This document shows positions 1 to 6,417 of a stretch of DNA of 16,307 bases, piece by piece (within the stretch, counting starts at the first letter, position 1; each line of letters starts with the position of its first letter). Location of the stretch: contig JADGAO010000047.1 in NCBI GenBank assembly GCA_015231995.1, positions 1 to 16,307 on the forward strand, written 5' to 3'. A model generated the notes under the pieces. The model did no database searches, was not told where the DNA came from, and saw only the letters and a program-made list of their open reading frames with translations. The translations under genes and the position numbers were made by a program. The DNA comes from Nitrospinota bacterium (GTDB lineage Bacteria > Nitrospinota_A > UBA7883 > JACRLM01).

Positions 1-152
1 AAACCTTGCTGTAGAGGCGTGCCGGGAGCGCCCCGCTCTGAATAGAGCGATTCGAACTGGGCGGCAAGCGGGGCGATGTCGAGGAAGTCGTTGATTTTCC
101 GGAAGGGGTGGTCTTTGCGCAGGAGCGAATCGGCGGTGATGTTGGTGAGCAT
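1..152 (-). CDS. DDE-type transposase, N-terminal fragment (cut by window edge)
   Basis: A reading frame starts at ATG 152-150 and runs off the left edge, giving about 50 residues. The translation contains RKDHPFRKINDFLDIAPL, then LYSERGAPG and PLQQGF. That pattern (short basic start, a 'HPLRKI..FLD' helix, then a 'YS..GRP' turn) resembles the N-terminus of IS5/IS1182-like transposases. The start is supported by an AAAGGA ribosome-binding site six bases upstream. The catalytic DDE residues would lie outside the window, so neither the family nor the integrity of the element can be confirmed. No terminal inverted repeat can be defined because only one side is visible. The neighbouring 22-bp palindrome at 188-209 may belong to this element. 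Confidence 0.6.
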   Translation of the reverse strand, partial: MLTNITADSLLRKDHPFRKINDFLDIAPLAAQFESLYSERGAPGTPLQQG

Positions 153-403
153 TAGTTGTCCTTTTTTCGCGATAGTCATTGTGGATTAATATTACTATAT
201 AGTAATATTTATACAACGGTTGTTTTGAATTATTTGAGGCGGATTTGGCGACAGGCCCACTATGCGATCGCCGATGGTGTGGGCGAGATACTGCGCAGAC
301 ACGGCTCGTATACTAAAGAGCCAAACGTAAGGCAACGGACATTACCGCAACTAGCTTTGCTGTAGGGGAAAATAATTTCGGGGAAACTCCTGCCGGATTT
401 CAA
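153..403. other. Non-coding stretch between transposase and rpsT promoter
   Basis: I see no convincing gene here. An open frame covering about 156-365 on the plus strand has no ribosome-binding site and a composition unlike a protein. The stretch holds a perfect 22-bp palindrome (listed separately), a short inverted repeat GCCCAC/GTGGGC at 255-260 and 279-284 with GCGATCGC inside it, and a small hairpin GGCTC/GAGCC at 303-307 and 318-322. These could be the end of an insertion element or leader DNA, but nothing fixes their role. Confidence 0.5.
188..209. repeat. Perfect 22-bp AT-rich palindrome upstream of transposase
   Basis: Bases 188-209 read the same on both strands; the central 16 bases are ATTACTATATAGTAAT. 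It is located 36 bases upstream of the transposase start codon. A perfect dyad without a loop is more typical of a dimeric repressor site, or of a recombination/insertion site, than of a terminator. Its A/T content means it could also serve as a promoter element. The role is inferred from position and symmetry only. Confidence 0.6.
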
Positions 404-433
404 TTGACACGGACGGGTTTAAAAGACGATAAT
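404..433 (+). promoter_or_regulatory. Sigma70-type promoter of rpsT
   Basis: A perfect -35 hexamer TTGACA (404-409) is followed 18 bases later by GATAAT (428-433), five of six matches to the -10 consensus. Transcription would start near 440, leaving a leader of roughly 30 bases before the GTG start of rpsT at 469. This is the best-looking promoter in the window. Confidence 0.7.
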
Positions 434-468
434 TTTTGATTTTAACGGAATTTTGGAGATATCTGGAA

Positions 469-735
469 GTGCCTAATCATAAGTCCGCCGAGAAAAGGGC
501 GAGGCAGAACGTAAAACGCAAGCTCCGCAACACGGCTATTCGCTCCACGGTCCGCACCGTTGTCAAGAAAACGCGGGAGACCATAAGCGAAGGCAAAAAA
601 GACGAGGCCCAGACAGCCCTGAAGGAGGCGTCCAAAGCCCTTCTCACGTCGGTCACCAAAGGCGTCTTGCACAAGAACAGCGCCGCCCGCAAACAGTCGC
701 GCCTGGCGAAGGCCGTCAACAAACTGGGCAAATAA
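469..735 (+). CDS. rpsT: 30S ribosomal protein S20
   Basis: The 88-residue product is a small, Lys/Arg-rich, helical protein that binds 16S rRNA in the 30S subunit and is needed for assembly. The N-terminus PNHKSAEKRARQNVKRK and the C-terminal GVLHKNSAARKQSRLAKAVN are hallmarks of S20. The frame is open upstream to a TTG at 436, but S20 begins (M)PNHKSA, so the start is GTG 469-471. It is preceded by GGAG at 455-458, ten bases away. A non-ATG start is notable because E. coli rpsT uses UUG and is autoregulated at translation initiation. The gene is monocistronic and converges on holA, an arrangement seen in other bacteria. Confidence 0.97.
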   Translation: MPNHKSAEKRARQNVKRKLRNTAIRSTVRTVVKKTRETISEGKKDEAQTALKEASKALLTSVTKGVLHKNSAARKQSRLAKAVNKLGK

Positions 736-745
736 GCCCTGTTTT

Positions 746-764
746 CCCCATCGTAACGATGGGG
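746..764. terminator. Hairpin between rpsT and holA
   Basis: CCCCATCG and CGATGGGG form an 8-bp perfect stem around a TAA loop, 10 bases after the rpsT stop. No run of T follows on either strand, so it is not a textbook intrinsic terminator. Its place between two convergent genes makes a bidirectional terminator or 3'-end-stabilising hairpin the likely role. Confidence 0.5.
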
Positions 765-769
765 TTGCG

Positions 770-800
770 ACCCGGCCGCCGTTTTGCGTCATGGCCGGGT
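770..800. terminator. Second hairpin overlapping the 3' end of holA
   Basis: ACCCGGCC (770-777) and GGCCGGGT (793-800) form an 8-bp GC-rich stem around a 15-base loop that contains the holA stop codon. On the plus strand it sits just beyond the 746-764 hairpin, giving two tandem hairpins after rpsT. There is no T-tract, so termination is an inference from position and strength. Confidence 0.4.
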
Positions 801-1892
801 GACGGGATAGCTGTTCTGCCCGCCCGGTTTAACGGCGGGGTTCCCGGCCAATGCTGTCATTATCATCGCCGTCAACGCCACCGCCGGGTTCACCCCGGCC
901 TTCATCTGGCTCATGCTGGCCTCCAGGGTAGCGCGCAAAGCCGTCTTCACATCTTTTGACGACCATTTGTCCGCGTCGGCCCATATGTCCTTTAGCTTGA
1001 ACGAAGGCTGGCCCAACGCTTCGGCGTAGGACTCGAACGATCCGCGCCTGCGTTTAAACTCCTGCGCGGCGCCTATTTTCATAATTTCGCCAGTCAACAC
1101 TTTAAGAATCATTTGCGAAGGCTCGTTTTGAGCCATCAGGCTATCGAGGGCAAGAATGGATCCCGCAAGATTCCTTCTCCTGAAAAGGGCGAGGAAATCC
1201 CAGACGGATTTGGAGCGATGGTCGCCCACTAGCTCCTCCACCATCGCAAGCGTGACATCGTTCCCCTCTCCGGCGTATAACGACACTTTTTCTATTTCCC
1301 CGGTCAACCTGTCCATGTCGTTGTCCGCAAGCTCGACAAGCTTCTGCGCGGCCTCCATCCCTATCTGGCAAGATCGTTCGCGGAAACGTGATTGCGCCCA
1401 TTTGGCCAGGTCGTCCCCTCTTAAAGGAGCGAATTTCACGGCGACGCCTTTTTCCGAAAAAGCGGTCGCCAACGGGGATTTGTCAAAACCTTCCGCCGTC
1501 TTCTTTTCCCATCCGTGAGAGGAAACGGTGACGATGAGCGTGCATTGGGGGTTGGGGTTTTTCGCGTAGGCCGAGAGCGCTTCCGCATCATCTTTTTTGG
1601 GCGGCGACTCCAGCGTTCCCACCCAGACGACTTTGCCACCGCCGAACATCGAGACAGTGTTCAACTGGGCCGCCACCTCCGACGCGGTGGTTTCGTCCGC
1701 CCCGCTTCCCAGGCGGTTATAGCGGAAATAGTTTTCCTCCCCGCCGGCCTGGGAGATGAAAAGGTCTTTTAATTTTGTGGCGGCGTCATTGAGCCGTTGA
1801 GTCTCCGGCCCGAAAAGAAAATAGAGAGGCGATCTTCCCTGTTTCCCGCCTAGAATCTGCGAGACGAAAGCCGACGAAGTGAGCAATGCCAT
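789..1892 (-). CDS. holA: DNA polymerase III delta subunit
   Basis: The 367-residue protein matches the clamp-loader delta subunit, which opens the beta sliding clamp so it can be loaded onto DNA. The N-terminal domain carries the characteristic SPLYFLFGPE segment (about residues 20-29), an AAA+-like fold without a true Walker A motif. The middle has LAKWAQSRFRERSCQIG and LVELADNDMDRLTGEIEK, typical of delta, and the C-terminal collar is helical. The length is slightly above the E. coli subunit (343). The ATG at 1892-1890 follows the upstream phosphoesterase stop by 21 bases, so the two are probably cotranscribed. Convergence with rpsT supports the assignment. Confidence 0.93.
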   Translation of the reverse strand: MALLTSSAFVSQILGGKQGRSPLYFLFGPETQRLNDAATKLKDLFISQAGGEENYFRYNRLGSGADETTASEVAAQLNTVSMFGGGKVVWVGTLESPPKKDDAEALSAYAKNPNPQCTLIVTVSSHGWEKKTAEGFDKSPLATAFSEKGVAVKFAPLRGDDLAKWAQSRFRERSCQIGMEAAQKLVELADNDMDRLTGEIEKVSLYAGEGNDVTLAMVEELVGDHRSKSVWDFLALFRRRNLAGSILALDSLMAQNEPSQMILKVLTGEIMKIGAAQEFKRRRGSFESYAEALGQPSFKLKDIWADADKWSSKDVKTALRATLEASMSQMKAGVNPAVALTAMIMTALAGNPAVKPGGQNSYPVTRP

Positions 1893-1913
1893 GGGAAACG
1901 CTACCCCGGCCGT

Positions 1914-2642
1914 TTAGCGGCCCTGAGCCAGCCTGTCAATGAGGTATCGGGGCAGGCCCACGGCCTCCATCTTTTTTTGCACGGCGGGAATGTCGTATGG
2001 TACGCGGTGGTATTCGACGGTACTCGAGTTCGAATCGTAAAGAACCCAACATGCGTTCACGTTGGTGTCCCGTGGTTGGCCCACCGATCCGACGTTGACG
2101 ATATATTTTTTGTCGGGATGAAACTGGAATTTTTGTTCGCGGTAAACCTTGACGCTGGCGGAGTCCGCGTATTCGATTATCATCGGCTGGTGGGAGTGGC
2201 CGATAAAACACAACTGGCTTTCGATGCTAGAGTAGTTCTCGAGAGCCTCCTTGTGCGACATGATGTAACGCCACTCTTCGGGATTGAACGGCGTGGAGTG
2301 CGCCACCTGAAAACCGTCGAAAAAGCCGGAAGCCTTGGTGCGGAGCAGGAAATCCTTGTTGTCGTCGCGCAGGACTTTGATTGTCCAGTCCACCGCCGCC
2401 TTTGCGAACGGGTTGAAATAATCGTCGGGGGTTTTGCCGACAACCGCCCAGTCGTGGTTGCCGCCGAGCGAGACGTCGGTCACCTGTAGCAGTTTATCAA
2501 TGCATTCGTTGGGGTTCGGCCCATAGCCCACGATATCGCCGAGAAATAGAACGCGGTCAGGCTTTTCCCGCTCCGTGTCCGCCATGACGGCCTCGAAAGC
2601 TTCGATATTTGAATGGATATCCGATATGAACGCGTAACGCAT
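1914..2642 (-). CDS. Calcineurin-like metallophosphoesterase
   Basis: The 242-residue protein carries the full metallophosphoesterase motif set. These are DIH (D8, H10), GDIVGYGPNP (35-44), GNHDW (61-65), H115 in AHSTPFNP, and GHSH (148-151) followed by NVGSVGQPRD (183-192). These residues coordinate a dinuclear metal centre that hydrolyses phosphomono- or diesters. The overall pattern is that of the YfcE/MJ0936-like cytosolic subgroup; the physiological substrate cannot be read from sequence. The frame can extend one codon to TTG 2645, but ATG 2642-2640 gives the family-typical MRYAFISDIH start, with CGGGA about eight bases upstream. It precedes holA in the same direction with a 21-base gap. 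Confidence 0.88.
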   Translation of the reverse strand: MRYAFISDIHSNIEAFEAVMADTEREKPDRVLFLGDIVGYGPNPNECIDKLLQVTDVSLGGNHDWAVVGKTPDDYFNPFAKAAVDWTIKVLRDDNKDFLLRTKASGFFDGFQVAHSTPFNPEEWRYIMSHKEALENYSSIESQLCFIGHSHQPMIIEYADSASVKVYREQKFQFHPDKKYIVNVGSVGQPRDTNVNACWVLYDSNSSTVEYHRVPYDIPAVQKKMEAVGLPRYLIDRLAQGR

Positions 2643-2752
2643 CAAATAATCCCGTTGTTTCCGTTAATCTTAGGTTAGCGCCAAACTGAAACATTGTACA
2701 ACGCTTCGGGGGGAATGATTCGTTAAAAAGGCGATTCAACAATATCGTCACA

Positions 2753-2816
2753 AAACATTCTTTGGATAGATTCTTCACGGAGTTTACCCTGAGTCCTTTG
2801 AAGGGTTCAGGATGAC
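2753..2816. repeat. Degenerate copy of the GTCATYCTGAG repeat
   Basis: The stretch begins with AAAACATTCTTTGGATAGAT, also found in the third copy's interior at 2966-2985 (one base differs at the end), and ends with GGGTTCAGGATGAC, an inverted terminal motif. It looks like two half-elements fused or a decayed copy, and lies in the 429-base gap between the phosphoesterase and queA. Confidence 0.6.
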
Positions 2817-2825
2817 AATATTTTT

Positions 2826-2911
2826 GTCATCCTGAGGGAGGCCCTGCGACCGAAGGATCAAAGTAGAATAAATTATTCTTTAGATGGATTCTTCGCTCCG
2901 CTTAGAATGAC
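2826..2911. repeat. 86-bp dispersed repeat, copy A
   Basis: An 86-bp unit starts GTCATCCTGAGGGAGGC, has GAAGGATCAAA a third of the way in, an AT-rich centre, and ends GATTCTTCGCTCC then AGAATGAC. The two ends are imperfect inverted repeats of one another (GTCATCCTGAG against GTCATTCTAAG). The layout is that of a miniature inverted-repeat or REP-like element with no coding capacity. Confidence 0.75.
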
Positions 2912-2919
2912 GCGCCGTT

Positions 2920-3005
2920 GTCATCCTGAGGGAGGCTCTGCGACTGAAGGATCAAACTAAAATAAAACATTCTTTGGATAGATATTTAGCGTTGCTCAGA
3001 ATGAC
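2920..3005. repeat. 86-bp dispersed repeat, copy B
   Basis: This is a second unit of exactly the same length and orientation as copy A, eight bases downstream. It shares GTCATCCTGAGGGAGGC, CTGCGAC, GAAGGATCAAA and the terminal CAGAATGAC, but differs at many central positions. Equal length despite divergence argues that both are bounded mobile or amplified units rather than chance similarity. Confidence 0.75.
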
Positions 3006-3012
3006 AATCTCC

Positions 3013-3041
3013 GATGGATTCTTCACTCTGTTCAGAATGAC
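3013..3041. repeat. Half copy of the dispersed repeat
   Basis: Only the right half is present: GATGGATTCTTCACTCTG followed by TTCAGAATGAC. It matches the right end of copy A closely and directly precedes the 3' end of queA, so it would lie in the 3' untranslated region of the queA transcript. Confidence 0.65.
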
Positions 3042-3071
3042 AATGATCGTGCTTTTAGAATCACCAGCTTT

Positions 3072-4106
3072 TCACCTGATAAACATCGCATCACCATAGC
3101 TGAAAAACCGGTATTCCTTCCGCACCGCCTCTTCATACGCCGACAACGCCAACTCCCGCCCGGCAAAAGCGTATACGAGAATCAATAGCGTTGATTTGGG
3201 CAGGTGGAAGTTTGTGAGCAGTGCGTCCACTACCTTGAACCTGTAACCGGGTTTTATGAACAGACTTGTCTCGCCGGAGCATGGACGAACAACCCCATCC
3301 TCATCCGCCACGGATTCCAGACATCTTGTGACGGTGCTACCGACGGCGACAACGCGCCTTCCCTCTTTCTTCGCAAGGGTCACTGCTTTGGCGGAGCTTT
3401 CCGGTATTTCAAACGGCTCCGGGTCCATAACATGCTCGTCAATATCTTCCGTCTTAACCGGTTTGAATGTGCCCGGCCCGACATGGAGGATGACTGGCGC
3501 GACGATAACTCCTCGTTGACGGATTTCTTCGAGAAGCTTCTCCGTGAAGTGCAGGCCCGCCGTGGGCGCGGCGCAAGAGCCGTCTTTGCTCGCAAAAACG
3601 GTTTGATACCGCTCCACATCGTCGGAGCCTGTAACAGCGTCTTTCCTTTGTATGTACGGCGGAAGGGGAACGATCCCGTGATTGTTTATAATCCGGCTCA
3701 TCTCCTCCTCGGATGAAAAACTCACATAGGCCATGCCGGCTCCAACGCTACCTTCGAAGGTAACGGCGCCGTCTCCGACGACAAGAGCTTCTCCCTCTTT
3801 AACTTTTTGCGCCCCTCCTGTGACGGCTATCCAGCGAGTTCCGCCAGCCCTGCGGGCAAGCAGTATCTCCACCGCCCCGCCGGATTTCCTGCGGGTCAAT
3901 AGCCGCGCAGGGATCACCCGCGTGGTGTTTATGGCCAGCACGTCCCCCTCGTTGAGAGCGGATGGGAAGTTTGCGAAGGTTGAATGTGAGACGTTTCCCG
4001 TTGTCCGGTCAACGATCATCAACCTGCTCCCATCGCGTCTGGTGGCGGGTTGTTGGGCGATGAGGCGCTCCGGCAACTGGTAGTCGAAAAGGTTTAATGG
4101 AAACAT
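3072..4106 (-). CDS. queA: S-adenosylmethionine:tRNA ribosyltransferase-isomerase
   Basis: The 344-residue protein is QueA, which transfers and isomerises the ribosyl group of SAM onto preQ1-modified tRNA to give epoxyqueuosine, the penultimate step of queuosine synthesis. Diagnostic segments are LFDYQLPERLIAQ (6-18), LPPYIQRKD (148-156), APTAGLHFT (180-188), HVGPGTFKPV (208-217), LLTNFHLPKSTLLILV (296-311) and YRFFSYGDAMFI (332-343). The length is normal for the family. The start ATG 4106-4104 is the only one that gives the expected N-terminus, but no good ribosome-binding site precedes it. It is transcribed away from the 4254 operon, and its leader contains the inverted repeat at 4134-4219. 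Confidence 0.96.
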   Translation of the reverse strand: MFPLNLFDYQLPERLIAQQPATRRDGSRLMIVDRTTGNVSHSTFANFPSALNEGDVLAINTTRVIPARLLTRRKSGGAVEILLARRAGGTRWIAVTGGAQKVKEGEALVVGDGAVTFEGSVGAGMAYVSFSSEEEMSRIINNHGIVPLPPYIQRKDAVTGSDDVERYQTVFASKDGSCAAPTAGLHFTEKLLEEIRQRGVIVAPVILHVGPGTFKPVKTEDIDEHVMDPEPFEIPESSAKAVTLAKKEGRRVVAVGSTVTRCLESVADEDGVVRPCSGETSLFIKPGYRFKVVDALLTNFHLPKSTLLILVYAFAGRELALSAYEEAVRKEYRFFSYGDAMFIR

Positions 4107-4133
4107 GGGAGGATATGATATCTAAAAATGACT

Positions 4134-4219
4134 GGCGGGTCTTTAGTCATATGGAAGTTCCCGGCCGCCTTGTTCTAAAGAGCCGTTCCCGATTTTTATG
4201 TTCAACGCAAAGACCCGCC
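4134..4219. promoter_or_regulatory. Inverted-repeat structure in the queA/hydrolase divergent gap
   Basis: GGCGGGTCTTT (4134-4144) and AAAGACCCGCC (4209-4219) are perfect 11-bp inverted repeats, 64 bases apart. Inside lie two direct copies of GTTCCCG, at 4157-4163 and 4185-4191. In the queA transcript the outer arms could close a long stem followed by a T-rich stretch; on DNA they could be paired operator half-sites. The region must hold the promoters of both queA and the plus-strand operon, but I cannot fix their hexamers. It does not resemble a known preQ1 riboswitch. Confidence 0.45.
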
Positions 4220-4253
4220 GTTAAAATGGACGCAATGCAATTTGCGAGGGATT

Positions 4254-4895
4254 ATGAGCCATACGATAGACACGGTCGTGGTTAGCCCACTGGACGTCAA
4301 TTGTTACATTTTCGGTTGCGAGGATCATAAAACCTGCGCCGTCATAGACCCAGGGGATTCCGCCGCGCGCATCATGGAAAAGGTGGAGGCCAGGGGTTAT
4401 AAGCTTGCAATGATAATCAACACCCACGCTCACGCCGACCACACCGGAGCCAACGCCAAACTCAAATCCGCAAGCGGCGCGCTTATACACATACACGAAG
4501 CCGATGCGCCGATACTTGTGCATCCTTCCATGTCGGACATGTCGGTGTATCTTGGCATAGAGCCGTCGCCGCCTGCGGACGTTTTATTGAAGGACGGCGA
4601 TATGCTGAAGGTGTGTCCCTGCGCGGAGTTGACCGTTATCCACACGCCGGGTCATTCGCCCGGTGGGATATGCCTGTTGAGCGGCAAGACGCTTTTCACG
4701 GGGGATACGCTGTTCCGGTTTTCCGTCGGCAGGTCGGACTTGCCCGGCGGCGACGGGAAAACGTTGATTAAATCCATAACGGAAAAACTTTTCCCTCTGC
4801 CGGATGACGTGACCGCGTATCCGGGCCACGGCGAGTCCTCTACGATAGGCGACGAAAAAAAATATAACCCGTTTCTGGTCGGAGCCTTCCGGTGA
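4254..4895 (+). CDS. Metallo-beta-lactamase-fold hydrolase, glyoxalase-II-like
   Basis: The 213-residue protein has the zinc-binding signature THAHADHTG (57-65), then TPGHSPGG (131-138, H134), GDTLF (150-154, D151), GRSDLPGGD (159-167) and PGHGESSTIGDEKKYNPF (190-207). These make a dinuclear zinc site. The 'GRSDLPGG...PGHG..T..GEE...NPF' ending is typical of the YcbL-like branch of glyoxalase II relatives, cytosolic thioester hydrolases of uncertain substrate. I chose ATG 4254 over the in-frame TTG 4242 because it gives the normal MSHTIDTVVVSPLDVNCY start; the GAGGG upstream is rather close. It is the first gene of the operon that ends in lpxK; the next gene follows within 13 bases. Confidence 0.88.
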   Translation: MSHTIDTVVVSPLDVNCYIFGCEDHKTCAVIDPGDSAARIMEKVEARGYKLAMIINTHAHADHTGANAKLKSASGALIHIHEADAPILVHPSMSDMSVYLGIEPSPPADVLLKDGDMLKVCPCAELTVIHTPGHSPGGICLLSGKTLFTGDTLFRFSVGRSDLPGGDGKTLIKSITEKLFPLPDDVTAYPGHGESSTIGDEKKYNPFLVGAFR

Positions 4896-4908
4896 GGGTG
4901 GCGTTATT

Positions 4909-6114
4909 TTGTTGAGAGTGAAATCTCCACATCCTCTTTCTCTTCGTGGATTCACAGCGGCTACGGCCCTGTGCGCCATGCTCGCCGTTGGCGGGTGCAG
5001 TGGCGGCGGCGGTGGCGGGCGTTGCGGCGAAGGAACTTCCACAGAGCCTGCCGTGACGCTGGTGGATAAAGTCACGCTTGGCCCCGGCCAGGCCACCGGC
5101 CCATACACGGTGAGCGTCCCATCATGTTCAGGGTCGCTCACAATCCTCGCCGACGGCGGCGACGCAGGGGACATTGATATATCCAACATCACCGATCCCT
5201 CCGGGTTCCGTATGATAATCGAGGATCCCAACAATTACCCCATCGGGCTTAACATGGCGCAGGGGCCGGGGCAGAGCGCGGTTTCGTTCACGCTTCCACA
5301 CGGCGGCGATTACGAGTTCAAGGCGGGAACATGGACGTTCAACGTGACACATTACGACAGCGTGGACAAAAAGCCTCGCGAGGTGTCCATATACACGATG
5401 GTCAAAGACGCGCCCGGCGTGACGATAAACCTTAACCTATGGATAGTGGCCATCGCCGATTATCAGGGCGAAGGCGACCCCAACCTTGCGGTCATGCTCG
5501 GCGAGTTCCGCAGGGTAATGGCGTTGGCCGGGTTCAATGTCGGCGCCGTGAACATCGTCAGGCTCGAGGGCGATCAGGCCAACCGGCTTACATATATCAA
5601 CATCAACAGCGACGACAATAAGAACGACCAGTCCGACGACCTTGATGAGCTTTTCACCCTCTCCGCCGGGGCGGGAAACGATTACCCGAACATTTTTCTC
5701 GTCAACTACATTGGCGGTGGCGGAGTCCTCGGAATCGCCGGGGGCATTCCCGGTCCGCAGATAATACAGGGCACGGCCCATTCCGGCGTGGCGATCAACA
5801 TGATCGGCGGGTTGAGCGTTCTGACCCATGATTTCCTGCTCATGCAGGGATCTACCATGGCGCACGAGTTGGGGCATGTCATGGGCCTGTTCCACACCAC
5901 CGAAAGCCAGGGGAAAAACTTCGACCCGATAGCGGATACCCCCATGTGCCCAGTCCAGGACTTCGACAAAAACGGCGATGGGCTGGTCAGCGCCGAGGAG
6001 TGCGCCTCGGTAGACGGCGCAAACCTCATGTTCTGGGCGTCGGCCTCTTTCCGGCAGGATATCCTGACGCCCACACAGCGGAAAACGATAAGCCTGAATC
6101 CATCGGTGAAATGA
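4909..6114 (+). CDS. M43-like zinc metalloprotease lipoprotein with EF-hand loop
   Basis: This 401-residue protein has a basic N-terminus, a hydrophobic segment (about 14-27) and the lipobox AVGGC with the lipidated Cys at 30, then a glycine-rich linker. It should therefore be an outer- or inner-membrane-anchored periplasmic or surface protein. Residues 50-165 look beta-rich, a possible prodomain or sandwich. The catalytic domain holds HELGHVMGLFH (319-329), the extended metzincin zinc motif, followed by IADTPMC (341-347) and a Met-turn NLMFW (372-376); the DTP-Cys pattern resembles family M43. DKNGDGLVSAEE (353-364) fits a canonical EF-hand loop. Only TTG 4909, TTG 4912 or GTG 4918 can start it, since the first ATG is inside the signal peptide; a GAGGGTGG site favours 4909. 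Its stop overlaps the next start (ATGA). Confidence 0.82.
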   Translation: MLRVKSPHPLSLRGFTAATALCAMLAVGGCSGGGGGGRCGEGTSTEPAVTLVDKVTLGPGQATGPYTVSVPSCSGSLTILADGGDAGDIDISNITDPSGFRMIIEDPNNYPIGLNMAQGPGQSAVSFTLPHGGDYEFKAGTWTFNVTHYDSVDKKPREVSIYTMVKDAPGVTINLNLWIVAIADYQGEGDPNLAVMLGEFRRVMALAGFNVGAVNIVRLEGDQANRLTYININSDDNKNDQSDDLDELFTLSAGAGNDYPNIFLVNYIGGGGVLGIAGGIPGPQIIQGTAHSGVAINMIGGLSVLTHDFLLMQGSTMAHELGHVMGLFHTTESQGKNFDPIADTPMCPVQDFDKNGDGLVSAEECASVDGANLMFWASASFRQDILTPTQRKTISLNPSVK

Positions 6115-6404
6115 GCGCGAAAGAGGAGGCTGGCGAGCGTCCCGTTGACGACATCCTGGCCCTGCGCGCAATGGAGGAGACCGCCCGCAGGCTTGGCGTG
6201 GCGGTGCGATACGAGAGGCTCGACGATGAGGACGTCAAAATGTCCTCAGGGTTTTGCAGGGTGAATGACGAAAAAATCGTCATAATAGACAAACGGCTCG
6301 ACACAAAAGGCAGATGGAAGGCGCTGGCGATGGCCCTCAAACAGGCGGATATCAATTCCATCTTCCTTCCGCCGCTTGCGCGGAAACTGTTGGACATGGA
6401 GTGA
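6111..6404 (+). CDS. Small conserved-looking protein of unknown function
   Basis: The 97-residue product starts at ATG 6111, overlapping the protease stop by ATGA, and ends 13 bases before lpxK. The N-terminal third is helical and charged (ILALRAMEETARRLGV). Then comes a probable beta segment VRYERLDDED, a Gly-Cys turn SSGFCRVNDEKIVIIDKRL (46-64), and a C-terminal helix ending in IFLPPLARKLL. There is no signal peptide or membrane segment, so it should be cytosolic. The hydrophobic strand and regular codon use indicate a real gene. I recall similar small proteins only vaguely and cannot name a family or function. Translational coupling to both neighbours is the strongest clue. Confidence 0.75.
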   Translation: MSAKEEAGERPVDDILALRAMEETARRLGVAVRYERLDDEDVKMSSGFCRVNDEKIVIIDKRLDTKGRWKALAMALKQADINSIFLPPLARKLLDME

Positions 6405-6417
6405 AACCCGGCGAATC

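Noticed and set aside
156..365. Plus-strand 69-codon open frame upstream of rpsT
   Set aside because: It has no ribosome-binding site, shows no recognisable domain, crosses the 22-bp palindrome, and its composition is unlike the neighbouring genes.
2826..3005. CRISPR-like array
   Set aside because: The units are 86 bp with diverged interiors and an eight-base gap between them, unlike short identical repeats separated by regular spacers. No cas gene is present.
4107..4253. preQ1 riboswitch upstream of queA
   Set aside because: The leader lacks the compact hairpin plus A-rich tail of preQ1 class I, and I could not fit class II or III.
4097..4285. Plus-strand 62-codon frame in the queA/hydrolase gap
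   Set aside because: It overlaps the true hydrolase start, the GGGAGG is only two bases from its internal ATG, and it runs through the inverted-repeat structure.
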